Shown piece after piece: positions 14,273 to 21,873 of a DNA stretch of 21,927 nucleotides. How positions within the stretch are numbered: the stretch's first letter is position 1; each line of letters opens with the position of its first letter. Origin of the DNA: an uncultured Sutterella sp. (GTDB lineage: Bacteria > Pseudomonadota > Gammaproteobacteria > Burkholderiales > Burkholderiaceae_F). The translations under genes were made by a program, and so were the position numbers. The notes under the pieces are model-generated. The model did not search any database and was not told where the DNA came from. It worked only from the letters and a program-made list of their open reading frames with translations. The DNA is taken from positions 1 to 21,927 of the forward strand of contig CALESB010000064.1 in NCBI GenBank assembly GCA_937906995.1, read 5' to 3'.

Positions 14273-15418
14273 ATGCAAAATTTTGTGTTTCAAAATCCGA
14301 CGAAATTAGTCTTCGGAGCCGGTCAGATTGCGCTCTTGTCTGAATTAATCGATAAAGATCGCAAGGTGTTATTAACCTTTGGTGGTGGTAGTGTTAAGCG
14401 CAACGGGGTTTATGATCAAGTTAAAGAGGCGCTTAAAGATCATAAGACTGTTGAATTTTGGGGCATAGAACCTAATCCTAAAGTAGAGACGTTGCGCAAA
14501 GCTGTTGCATTGGGGTTGGAAGAAAATGTTGATCTCATTTTGGCAGTTGGTGGTGGCTCTGTTTTGGATGGTACAAAGCTAATTGCAGCAGGCATCGCAA
14601 TGCCCGAAAAGGATCCTTGGGAAATTGTTAAATCGGGTAATGCTGATAAGCAAATTGCCTTTGCAAGTGTTATGACATTGCCTGCAACTGGGTCTGAAAT
14701 GAACAATGGTGCTGTCATTTCATCCCTAGAACGTAATGAAAAGTTTGCCTTTCGCGGCGCGTATCCAGAATTCTCAATCTTGGATCCACAAGCAACGTAC
14801 TCTTTACCTGCAAAACAAATAGCCAATGGATTGGCAGATATCGTAGTGCACTGTTTTGAGCAGTACATGACGACCACCGGACAAAGTCGAGTTCTTGATC
14901 GTTGGGCCGAAGGGGTTATAGCAACTGTGATGGAAATCGCCCCGTTAATCCGTGAAAATCAGACAGACTATGCTGTAATGAGCGACTATATGTATAGCGC
15001 CACAATGGCATTGAATAATTTCATTCGTATGGGTGTGACACAGGACTGGGTAACGCACCAAATTGGTCATGAGTTAACAGCACTTCATGGTGTAGACCAT
15101 GGTGAGTCTTTAGCTATTGTCTATCCAGGTACAGCTCAAGTTTTACGAGAACAAAAGAGAGATAAATTATTGCAGTTTGGCGAGCGTGTTTTAGGCATTA
15201 AAGACGGAACAGAAGAACAACGTATTGACGCAACCATTGACGGTATTGAAGCATTCTTCAAGTCGTTAGGGTTGGCGACACGATTGTCTGAGAAAGGTAT
15301 TGGTATGGAAACGATTGATTTAATTCAAAAACGTTTCAACGATCGTGGAGTCCGTTTAGGTGAAGCTAAGAATGTTACCGGTGATGTGGCTCGAGAAATT
15401 CTTATGAAGCGTCTATAA
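14273..15418 (+). CDS. yqhD: YqhD-type metal-dependent alcohol/aldehyde dehydrogenase
   Basis: A 381-residue member of the iron-containing alcohol dehydrogenase superfamily, nearest to E. coli YqhD and clostridial butanol dehydrogenases. Members mostly reduce aldehydes with NADPH. The nucleotide-binding parts LLTFGGGSVKRNGVYDQV and LAVGGGSVLDGTKLIA are present, followed by TLPATGSEMN. The metal ligands match YqhD spacing: D189 and H193 (GLADIVVHCFEQY), then H262 and H276 in HQIGHELTALHGVDHGESL. I chose ATG at 14273 (MQNFVFQNPTKLVFGAG), with GAGG 6 nt upstream. An in-frame ATG at 14243 would add ten unrelated residues. It is a single gene with its own terminator. A role in clearing toxic aldehydes is known for YqhD and is an inference here. 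Confidence 0.92.
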   Translation: MQNFVFQNPTKLVFGAGQIALLSELIDKDRKVLLTFGGGSVKRNGVYDQVKEALKDHKTVEFWGIEPNPKVETLRKAVALGLEENVDLILAVGGGSVLDGTKLIAAGIAMPEKDPWEIVKSGNADKQIAFASVMTLPATGSEMNNGAVISSLERNEKFAFRGAYPEFSILDPQATYSLPAKQIANGLADIVVHCFEQYMTTTGQSRVLDRWAEGVIATVMEIAPLIRENQTDYAVMSDYMYSATMALNNFIRMGVTQDWVTHQIGHELTALHGVDHGESLAIVYPGTAQVLREQKRDKLLQFGERVLGIKDGTEEQRIDATIDGIEAFFKSLGLATRLSEKGIGMETIDLIQKRFNDRGVRLGEAKNVTGDVAREILMKRL

Positions 15419-15433
15419 CTTTATACATTATTA

Positions 15434-15470
15434 TTTTGGCTCTACTTGTTTGAAAACGGTAGAGCCAAAA
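15434..15470 (+). terminator. Terminator after the dehydrogenase gene
   Basis: TTTTGGCTCTAC (15434-15445) pairs perfectly with GTAGAGCCAAAA (15459-15470), a 12-bp stem with a 13-nt loop, 16 bp after the stop. The downstream T-tract is weak (TCGTATTATTT) on the plus strand. Confidence 0.75.
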
Positions 15471-15599
15471 TCGTATTATTTGTTCAAAAAAACAAATTGC
15501 TAGATATAAAACGCTCTGTAGAACTTATTTTGAATCGTCCCTAATTTTTATAACTTTGCAGGTCGTGTTAACGAAAAACCTTGGTTCTTCAAGGGAATT

Positions 15600-15630
15600 T
15601 TGGCATTTAATCTCGACTTGACGTTATAAT
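15600..15630 (+). promoter_or_regulatory. Candidate tig promoter
   Basis: A perfect -10 box TATAAT lies at 15625-15630. The best -35 is TTGGCA at 15600-15605, but the spacer is 19 bp, longer than ideal. The -10 is inside an inverted repeat ACTTGA-N8-TCAAGT (15616-15635), which could be an operator or chance. The upstream part of the intergenic region (15471-15599) shows nothing else I can name. Confidence 0.4.
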
Positions 15631-15708
15631 CAAGTGTTTCGTTCAGAAAGCTATGGGCTTTTTGTATCTGAATCTTTTATATGTGGACAATGTCCGTTAT
15701 GTTTGATT

Positions 15709-15745
15709 AACTACAGCCTTTAAAGTGAGGCGGTAGTTGTTTTTA
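15709..15745 (+). terminator. Terminator-like hairpin in the tig leader
   Basis: AACTACAGCC (15709-15718) pairs with GGCGGTAGTT (15729-15738) with one A-G mismatch and a 10-nt loop. GTTTTTAG follows. The hairpin ends 15-20 nt before the tig ATG and after the candidate tig promoter, so if it terminates it would act as an attenuator of tig itself. Confidence 0.55.
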
Positions 15746-15759
15746 GTAAGTACAAAGAA

Positions 15760-17055
15760 ATGACTGAAAAGCAAACGAGCTCTTTGGAGCGTACCCTTGA
15801 TTTGACGGTTTCTGCTGCCCAATTGGCTGCTGATACGGAAACCATTTTGAAAAAGCGTGCTAAGACGGCCAAGGCTCACGGCTTCCGTCCGGGTAAGGTC
15901 CCGATGAACATGGTTCGTGAAATGTACGGCGCTCAAGCCAACATGGACGCTATGAATGCTTTGTTGGGTAAGGCTTATGAAGAAGCCCTCGAAAAGAGTG
16001 GCTTGCAAGTGGTTGGCGCTCCGCGCATTGAGCCCAAGGGTGAATTCAAGGCTGATGCCGATCTCGAATTTGTTGCTACGGTTGAAGTGATGCCTGAAGT
16101 CGAAGTGCCGGTTCTCGCTGACGTTGAATTGAAGCGCTTTACCTGCGAAGTGACGGACGCTGAAGTCGAAAAGACTCTTGACATCATGCGTAAGCAACGC
16201 GCCGTTTACGAAGTTGAAGCTGATGGCGTCGCTGCTAACGAAAAGCGTGCTACGATCAACTTTGTTGGTAAGTTAGACGGTACGCCGTTTGAAGGCGGCT
16301 CTGCTGAAGGCTTCGCTTTCGTGTTGGGCGCTGGTCAAATGTTGGCTGATTTTGAAAAGGCTGTTGACGGCATGAAGACGGGTGAAAAGAAGACGTTTGA
16401 AATGACGTTCCCGGCTGACTATGTTGAACACTTGGCAGGCAAGACGGTTGAATTCGAAGTTGAATTGACCAAGGTTGAAGTTGCTAAGTTGCCTGAAATC
16501 GATGATGAATTCGCTAAGAAGCTTGGTATCGCTGATGGCGTTGCTAAGATGCGCGAAGAAATCGCTGCTAACCTCAAGCGTGAAGTTAAGGCCCGTGTTA
16601 CGCAACAAACGAAAGACGGTGTCATGAACGCTTTGAATGAAGTTGCTAAGTTTGACCTTCCGAGCGCTTTGGTTCAAGACGAACAAACGTCTTTGGCTAA
16701 TGCTTTTGCTCAAAACATGCAAGCTCGCGGCATGGATCCGAAGAAGAATCCTGTTCCGGCTGAAATGTTCAAGGAACAAGCTGAACGTCGCGTTCGCTTA
16801 GGCCTTATCGTCAACGCTTTAGTTGAAAAGGAAGGCTTAGCTCCGACGGAAGAAGAAGTTCAAGCTCATATCAATGACTTGGCTGCTAGCTACGAAGATC
16901 CGGAAGAAGTCAAGAACTGGTTCAAGAGCGATGCTCGTCGCATGAGCGATGCTCAAGCCTATGTCTTGGAAAACAAGATTACGGAATGGGCTCTCTCTAA
17001 GGGCAAGACCACCGAAGAAAAGGTCGAATTCGAAAAGTTGATGGGTGGTCTCTAA
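15760..17055 (+). CDS. tig: Trigger factor (ribosome-associated chaperone and prolyl isomerase)
   Basis: A 431-residue chaperone that binds ribosomal protein L23 at the exit tunnel. The N-terminal ribosome-binding domain carries the signature GFRPGKVP at 41-48. A FKBP-type domain follows (about 155-245: NFVGKLDGTPFEGGSAEGFAF, LADFEKAVDGMKTGEKKTFE, YVEHLAGKTVEFEVELTKVE). The helical C-terminal chaperone domain (about 250-431) ends in EEKVEFEKLMGGL. ATG at 15760 has only AAAGAA upstream as a weak Shine-Dalgarno. Codon use is strongly biased (Lys almost all AAG, Thr mostly ACG or ACC, Pro mostly CCG, many GCT and GAA), unlike the flanking genes and consistent with high expression. It is followed 29 bp later by clpP, the common tig-clpP-clpX-lon order. 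Confidence 0.97.
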   Translation: MTEKQTSSLERTLDLTVSAAQLAADTETILKKRAKTAKAHGFRPGKVPMNMVREMYGAQANMDAMNALLGKAYEEALEKSGLQVVGAPRIEPKGEFKADADLEFVATVEVMPEVEVPVLADVELKRFTCEVTDAEVEKTLDIMRKQRAVYEVEADGVAANEKRATINFVGKLDGTPFEGGSAEGFAFVLGAGQMLADFEKAVDGMKTGEKKTFEMTFPADYVEHLAGKTVEFEVELTKVEVAKLPEIDDEFAKKLGIADGVAKMREEIAANLKREVKARVTQQTKDGVMNALNEVAKFDLPSALVQDEQTSLANAFAQNMQARGMDPKKNPVPAEMFKEQAERRVRLGLIVNALVEKEGLAPTEEEVQAHINDLAASYEDPEEVKNWFKSDARRMSDAQAYVLENKITEWALSKGKTTEEKVEFEKLMGGL

Positions 17056-17084
17056 TTTAAGAGACTCAAGAAAAGGGAGTAAGA

Positions 17085-17690
17085 ATGATTCAAGGTAATT
17101 TAGTTCCGACGGTCGTTGAGCAAAGTGGTCGTGGAGAACGAGCATTTGATATCTTCTCTCGCATGTTGCGAGATCGCGTGATCTTTTTATCAGGTCCCGT
17201 GACGACAGAGTCTGCCAACCTTGTGATCGCTCAACTCCTTTTCTTGGAAAGTGAAGATCCAGATAAGGATATTTCACTTTACATTAACAGCCCTGGTGGC
17301 AGTGTTTATGCCGGTATGGGGATTTACGACACGATGCAATTTATTAAGCCAGATGTCAGTACAATTTGTGTTGGCATGGCTGCAAGTATGGGTGCATTCT
17401 TGCTTGCAGCTGGGGCTAAGGGTAAGCGCTTTGCTTTGCCTAACTCTCGCATCATGATTCATCAACCTTCTGGTGGATCTCAAGGGATGGCTAGTGATAT
17501 CGAAATTCAAGCTAAAGAAATTTTAGATTTGAAGCAAACACTTAACGCAATTCTTGCTGAGAGAACTGGTCAGTCAGTGCAAACGATTACCCGAGATACG
17601 GATCGAGACAATTACATGAATCCATTTGAAGCTAAGGAATATGGCTTGATTGATGAGATTTATGTTAAGCGTGGTGAAACGTTAAAATAA
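17085..17690 (+). CDS. clpP: ATP-dependent Clp protease proteolytic subunit
   Basis: A serine peptidase of 201 residues that forms the two-ring chamber used by ClpX and other Clp ATPases in the cytoplasm. The catalytic triad is S101 (GMAASMGAFLL), H126 (MIHQPSGG) and D175 (DTDRDNYM), with spacings of 25 and 49 residues as in E. coli ClpP. The oxyanion-region INSPGGSVYAGMGIYDTMQ is intact. A short propeptide-like N-terminus (MIQGNLVPTVVEQSGRGERAFD) precedes the mature fold. GGGAG lies 5 nt before the ATG. It sits 29 bp after tig, probably on the same transcript. A strong terminator separates it from clpX. Confidence 0.97.
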   Translation: MIQGNLVPTVVEQSGRGERAFDIFSRMLRDRVIFLSGPVTTESANLVIAQLLFLESEDPDKDISLYINSPGGSVYAGMGIYDTMQFIKPDVSTICVGMAASMGAFLLAAGAKGKRFALPNSRIMIHQPSGGSQGMASDIEIQAKEILDLKQTLNAILAERTGQSVQTITRDTDRDNYMNPFEAKEYGLIDEIYVKRGETLK

Positions 17691-17710
17691 TTTGTAACGC
17701 TGTTGTTATA

Positions 17711-17748
17711 AAAAACGTTGGGAGGTTCTATGACCTCCCTTCGTTTTT
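17711..17748 (+). terminator. Strong terminator between clpP and clpX
   Basis: GGGAGGT (17720-17726) pairs with ACCTCCC (17733-17739) around a 6-nt loop. A T-T mismatch pair then leads to outer AAAAACG/CGTTTTT pairing (17711-17717 with 17742-17748), whose T-run completes an intrinsic terminator. It lies 21 bp after clpP and 51 bp before clpX. Confidence 0.85.
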
Positions 17749-17798
17749 CGTGTACAGTACTTCTTTCAAAAGAATTAATTACCAATAAAGGTCCTCCG

Positions 17799-19049
17799 AT
17801 GTTTGAAAAGAAAAATCGTTGTGCTTTCTGCGGTCGTAGTGAAAGTGAAGTAGATCATATGGTCACGGCCAATGGCGTGAGCATTTGTTCAGATTGCGCT
17901 CGTGGAGCCCTTCAGTCCATGTTAGGTGAAGGTGCAGCTCAAGCGATTGAGTCACCAGAACATACAAGTGTGGCAGATGAACAAGTGGATAAACCGCTAC
18001 CGAAGCCGAAGGAGCTTTTTGATAAGCTCAACGAATATGTTATCGGCCAGGATCAGGCAAAACGAGTTTTATCAGTTGCTGTTTACAATCACTTTAAGAG
18101 ATTAAAACACTTAAAAGACAAAACAGTTGATGTAGAACTTCAAAAGAGCAATATTTTATTAATCGGTCCTACTGGTTCTGGGAAGACGCTTTTTGCTCAG
18201 ACTTTGGCGCGAATGCTTGATGTTCCGTTTGCAATTGCGGATGCAACAACTTTAACGGAAGCTGGTTATGTCGGTGAAGATGTCGAGAATGTAGTTCTCA
18301 AGCTTTTGCAAGCTGCCGATGGAGATGTCGAGAAGGCTCAACGAGGCATTATTTACTTGGACGAACTCGATAAAATCGCAAGAAAGAGTGAAAATCCTTC
18401 CATTACAAGAGACGTTTCTGGAGAGGGTGTCCAGCAGGCGCTCTTAAAGTTGATTGAAGGAACTGTTGCGAATCTTCCTCAACAAGGGGGGCGCAAAAAT
18501 CCTGGCAAGGCCATGGTCAGTGTAGATACAACAAATATTTTGTTTATTTGTGGTGGGGCTTTTGATGGGTTGGACAAAATTGTTCAACGCCGCGGTGAAC
18601 GAACTGGTCTTGGTTTTGGCGCACAATTGAAAAATACTAAGCAAAAGAGTTTAACCGAGCTCTTTGCTCAAGTTGAGCCAGCAGATCTTGTTAAATTTGG
18701 CTTGATCCCAGAGTTGGTCGGTCGATTGCCAGTGATTGCTTCACTTGAAGAATTAACGGAAGAGGCCTTAATCAGCATTTTGTGTCAACCGAAGAATGCA
18801 TTGATTAAACAGTACCAAGCCCTTTTCGAAATGGAAGGGGTAAAGCTAACTGTAACGGAATCAGCATTGAAAGCTATTGCGCAAAAAGCAATTGCTCGAA
18901 AGACGGGAGCTCGTGGCTTACGAAGTATCGTTGAGTCAATTTTGACAGAGGCAATGTTTGAGGTTCCATCATTGGGGAATGTGAGTGAAGTCGTGATTGA
19001 TGAGAAAACAATTACGAATGGTGAGAAACCACGCTACGTTCTCAAGTAG
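17799..19049 (+). CDS. clpX: ATP-dependent Clp protease ATP-binding subunit ClpX
   Basis: An AAA+ unfoldase of 416 residues that feeds tagged proteins to ClpP. The N-terminal zinc-binding domain has C8-x2-C11 and C30-x2-C33. The ATPase has Walker A GPTGSGKT, Walker B IIYLDELDKIA, the pore loop GYVGEDVEN, and sensor/arginine-finger segments such as GLIPELVGRLPV. The ClpP-docking loop, normally IGF, reads LGF here (GERTGLGFGAQLK). ATG at 17799 (MFEKKNRCAFCG) has AAAGG about 7 nt upstream. The frame is open to 17718, but that part overlaps the terminator hairpin and is not ClpX-like. It is 108 bp after clpP, across the terminator, so an additional promoter or read-through is needed. Confidence 0.96.
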   Translation: MFEKKNRCAFCGRSESEVDHMVTANGVSICSDCARGALQSMLGEGAAQAIESPEHTSVADEQVDKPLPKPKELFDKLNEYVIGQDQAKRVLSVAVYNHFKRLKHLKDKTVDVELQKSNILLIGPTGSGKTLFAQTLARMLDVPFAIADATTLTEAGYVGEDVENVVLKLLQAADGDVEKAQRGIIYLDELDKIARKSENPSITRDVSGEGVQQALLKLIEGTVANLPQQGGRKNPGKAMVSVDTTNILFICGGAFDGLDKIVQRRGERTGLGFGAQLKNTKQKSLTELFAQVEPADLVKFGLIPELVGRLPVIASLEELTEEALISILCQPKNALIKQYQALFEMEGVKLTVTESALKAIAQKAIARKTGARGLRSIVESILTEAMFEVPSLGNVSEVVIDEKTITNGEKPRYVLK

Positions 19050-19110
19050 TAGATTCGGTTTCACAGGGTGTTTTTTACACCAACAAAAAAGTAACAAGAG
19101 CACGTATGGG

Positions 19111-19139
19111 GATTGAAATCACGAATTTCATCCCCATAT
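19111..19139 (+). promoter_or_regulatory. Heat-shock (RpoH, sigma-32) promoter for lon
   Basis: GATTGAAA (19111-19118) and CCCCATAT (19132-19139) match the -35 (CTTGAA-type) and -10 (CCCCATnT) boxes of RpoH promoters. Fourteen bases lie between TTGAA and CCCCAT, as at E. coli dnaK P1. A start site near 19146 would leave a leader of about 30 nt before lon, a known RpoH target in E. coli. The same bases form an inverted repeat (TATGGGGAT...ATCCCCATA, 19105-19138), which has no T-run and so is not a terminator. Confidence 0.75.
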
Positions 19140-19176
19140 CTAACTAATGGATAACTGACAGTAAAGAATTAGAATT

Positions 19177-21627
19177 ATGAAAAAAGTTCAAAAGAAGCGT
19201 GCTGTATTACCGGTATTGCCTTTGCGCGATATGGTGCTATTTCCTGGCACTATCAGTCCTGTGTTTGCAGGCAGACAGATGTCTTTAGCTGCCATTCAGG
19301 CCATGGGTAAAAATAATCAATTGTTGATTTTGACTCAAAAAGACTCAGCGACAAATGATCCAACCAGTGAAGATCTCTATCAAGTTGGTGTTGTTGCAAC
19401 AGTTCTTCAACGGTTTACTCTTGATGATGGTACGGTAAAACTGCTATTAAGTGCCTTATATCGAGTTAAAGCTGATGATGTCCGCATGGAAGAAAACTAC
19501 TTAGTGGGCATGGCGGTTCCCTTTGATAGTGAAGAAGTGGATGAGGAAGGGGCTGAGACTCAAGCATGGACGGATGCTGTAACGAAAGCATTTTCAAACT
19601 ATGCTCAAACAAATACGAATATTCCCAAAGGTTTAGCTCAGTCCTTATCGAGTAAGAAAAGCCTTGAAGAGTTAGTCGATACCGTTAGTGGCTATTTAGA
19701 TATTGGTGTTGCTAAGCGACAACTTATTCTTGAACAGCCATCAGTTTTCATGCGTGCCGAGATGGTTTTGGCTCGTATTACGGAGCTAATGGATAAAGTC
19801 CAAATTGAGGAAAAAATCCAACGCCGTGTTAAAAAACAGATGGATAAAAATCAGCGCGATTATTTCCTGAATGAGCAAATTAAAGCTATTCATAAGGAAT
19901 TAGGTCGTAGTGAAGATGAGGCGGCAGACGTAGATCAATATGCTGAACGCATTGCTGCAAGCGGTATGAGTGATGAGGCTCGGGCTAAGGCAGAAGATGA
20001 ACTTAAAAAATTACGTTTAATGCCCGCTATGAGCGCAGAAGCCACAGTTGTGAGAGGGTATTTGGATACTCTTCTCGGATTGCCGTGGTCACAAAAGAGC
20101 CGAGTGAGTAAAAATATTAAGCAAGCAAGCGATATCCTTGAGCAAGACCATTATGGACTTGAAAAGGTCAAGGAGCGCATTTTGGAATATCTTGCTGTCC
20201 AAAGCCGTGTTGATAAGGTGAAGGCCCCGATACTGTGTTTGGTGGGTGCTCCTGGTGTTGGTAAAACAAGCTTAGGTCAATCTATAGCAAGAGCGACCAA
20301 TCGCAAGTTTGTACGTATGGCCTTAGGGGGTGTACGTGATGAGGCTGAAATTAGAGGTCATCGTCGTACTTATATTGGCTCCATGCCCGGCAAGATTATG
20401 CAAAGCCTAACGAAGGTTGGTGTTCGTAATCCGCTCTTTTTATTAGATGAAGTCGATAAGATGGGGATGGATAGTCGTGGTGATCCTGCTAGTGCATTGC
20501 TTGAAGTATTGGATCCAGAGCAAAATAACTCCTTCCAAGATCACTATATTGAGGTTGATTATGACTTGTCCGATGTAATGTTCGTGGCCACAAGTAATTC
20601 ACTCAATATTCCTCAAGCGTTACTTGATCGTATGGAAGTGATTTATTTGTCCGGATATACAGAGGATGAGAAGCTGAATATTGCGAAGCGTCATTTGATT
20701 CCAAAACAAATCAAGAATAATGGTTTGAAGAAGGATGAAATCGAAATCGCTGATGAGGCTGTGTTGGATATCATTCGCTACTACACGCGTGAGGCAGGTG
20801 TCCGAGGACTTGAACGAGAAATTAGCAAAATTTGCCGTAAGTGCGTCAAAAACGCTTTGATACAAGAAGGAAGTGCTCCAAAGAAACGCGGGGTGAAAAA
20901 ACAAACGTCTACGTTGATTATTAATTCGAACAATATCGGTGAGTACTTGGGAGTACGACGTTTTAGCATCGGTCTAGCCCAAAAGGAACCCCAAGTTGGA
21001 CAGGTTAATGGCTTGGCATGGACTGAAGTCGGAGGCGACTTGTTGCAAATTGAAGCTGCAGTCTTCCCAGGTAAGGGGCAAGTTCAGCGCACTGGCAGCC
21101 TTGGTGATGTGATGAAGGAGTCAGTTGAAGCTGCTCGTAGTGTTGTTAGAGCTCGAGCTGAAAGTTTAGGTTTGGCTTCTGACATCTTTGCCAAAACAGA
21201 TTGGCATTTGCACTTCCCAGAAGGAGCAACGCCAAAAGACGGTCCAAGTGCAGGTGGAGCTATTACCACTGCAATGGTATCAGCTTTAACCAAGATTCCA
21301 GTCCGACCCGATGTCGCTATGACGGGTGAAATTACACTTCATGGTGAAATTCTTGAAATCGGTGGGCTGAAAGAAAAACTATTGGCAGCATTGCGTGCTG
21401 GAATTAAGACAGTTTTGATTCCGAAGGATAATGTTAAGGATTTACAGGAAATTCCTGCCAATGTTAAAGACGGTTTAGAAATCATTCCTGTGAAATGGAT
21501 TGATGAGATCTTGCCGATTGCTTTAGTTCAAAATCCAATTAAGCCACTTGGTGAAGTTGGGTTAAAAGAGCAAACACCTGTCATTCAAACAGAATCAGGA
21601 ATGAACCAAGAAAGTTCAAAAGCTTAA
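19177..21627 (+). CDS. lon: ATP-dependent protease Lon (LonA)
   Basis: A cytoplasmic AAA+ serine protease of 816 residues that degrades misfolded and regulatory proteins. The N-terminal substrate domain (about 1-210) begins PVLPLRDMVLFPG. A coiled region follows (NQRDYFLNEQIKAIHKELG). The ATPase has Walker A GAPGVGKTSLG (K363) and Walker B NPLFLLDEVDKMG. The C-terminal protease domain has the Ser-Lys dyad S691 (PKDGPSAGGA) and K734 (GGLKEKLLAALRAG), 43 residues apart as in E. coli Lon. Length is near the usual 780-820. The region 565-575 (APKKRGVKKQTS) is a basic insertion-like linker. The Shine-Dalgarno is weak (AAAGAATTAGAATT before the ATG). An RpoH promoter precedes it and a terminator follows. 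Confidence 0.97.
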   Translation: MKKVQKKRAVLPVLPLRDMVLFPGTISPVFAGRQMSLAAIQAMGKNNQLLILTQKDSATNDPTSEDLYQVGVVATVLQRFTLDDGTVKLLLSALYRVKADDVRMEENYLVGMAVPFDSEEVDEEGAETQAWTDAVTKAFSNYAQTNTNIPKGLAQSLSSKKSLEELVDTVSGYLDIGVAKRQLILEQPSVFMRAEMVLARITELMDKVQIEEKIQRRVKKQMDKNQRDYFLNEQIKAIHKELGRSEDEAADVDQYAERIAASGMSDEARAKAEDELKKLRLMPAMSAEATVVRGYLDTLLGLPWSQKSRVSKNIKQASDILEQDHYGLEKVKERILEYLAVQSRVDKVKAPILCLVGAPGVGKTSLGQSIARATNRKFVRMALGGVRDEAEIRGHRRTYIGSMPGKIMQSLTKVGVRNPLFLLDEVDKMGMDSRGDPASALLEVLDPEQNNSFQDHYIEVDYDLSDVMFVATSNSLNIPQALLDRMEVIYLSGYTEDEKLNIAKRHLIPKQIKNNGLKKDEIEIADEAVLDIIRYYTREAGVRGLEREISKICRKCVKNALIQEGSAPKKRGVKKQTSTLIINSNNIGEYLGVRRFSIGLAQKEPQVGQVNGLAWTEVGGDLLQIEAAVFPGKGQVQRTGSLGDVMKESVEAARSVVRARAESLGLASDIFAKTDWHLHFPEGATPKDGPSAGGAITTAMVSALTKIPVRPDVAMTGEITLHGEILEIGGLKEKLLAALRAGIKTVLIPKDNVKDLQEIPANVKDGLEIIPVKWIDEILPIALVQNPIKPLGEVGLKEQTPVIQTESGMNQESSKA

Positions 21628-21646
21628 ATTTTTTAGCAAAATGTGT

Positions 21647-21680
21647 TGCAGGCGTGTTAGAATGCGCCTGCACCATTTTT
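21647..21680 (+). terminator. Rho-independent terminator after lon
   Basis: TGCAGGCG (21647-21654) pairs perfectly with CGCCTGCA (21665-21672) around a 10-nt loop. CCATTTTTAG follows. It lies 20 bp after the lon stop. Confidence 0.85.
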
Positions 21681-21734
21681 AGCTCAATGAAATTTGAGTT
21701 AAAAATAAAAAAATGATTTTTTTTTGACTTTCTC

Positions 21735-21763
21735 TTGAAAAGTTTAAAATCCTAGTATAAAAT
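21735..21763 (+). promoter_or_regulatory. Promoter of the tRNA-Val/tRNA-Asp operon
   Basis: TTGAAA (21735-21740) and TAAAAT (21758-21763) are spaced 17 bp apart. The -10 ends 17 bp before the first tRNA base. A second possible pair, TTGACT (21724-21729) with TAAAAT (21745-21750), has a 15-bp spacer and is less likely. Confidence 0.6.
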
Positions 21764-21780
21764 TCATTTTCTCAGTTTGT

Positions 21781-21856
21781 GGGTGCTTAGCTCAGTTGGT
21801 AGAGCGGTGCCCTTACAAGGCATAGGTCAGGAGTTCGAGCCTCTTAGCACCCACCA
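21781..21856 (+). tRNA. tRNA-Val (anticodon UAC)
   Basis: This is a 76-nt cloverleaf. The acceptor GGGTGCT pairs with AGCACCC, then ACCA, with CCA encoded. The D-arm is AGCTCAGTTGGTAGAGC, the anticodon loop is CTTACAA (anticodon TAC) and the T-arm has GTTCGAGCC. It is the first gene of a tRNA operon with tRNA-Asp 17 bp downstream. Confidence 0.97.
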
Positions 21857-21873
21857 CAAACTTAAATGCCGAT

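Noticed and set aside
15697..16779. Minus-strand open frames over tig
   Set aside because: They are shadows produced by the strong codon bias of tig, with no family resemblance and no start signals.
17718..17798. N-terminal extension of ClpX
   Set aside because: It overlaps the clpP-clpX terminator hairpin and does not match ClpX. ATG at 17799 gives the standard N-terminus before the zinc finger.
19066..19080. GGTGT/ACACC hairpin after clpX as a terminator
   Set aside because: The stem is only 5 bp and the T-run is in the loop, with A-rich sequence following on the plus strand. I see no clear intrinsic terminator for clpX.
19105..19138. Inverted repeat before lon taken as a terminator of clpX or as a CIRCE element
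   Set aside because: No T-run follows on the plus strand, and the half-sites do not match CIRCE (TTAGCACTC). The RpoH promoter reading explains the sequence better.
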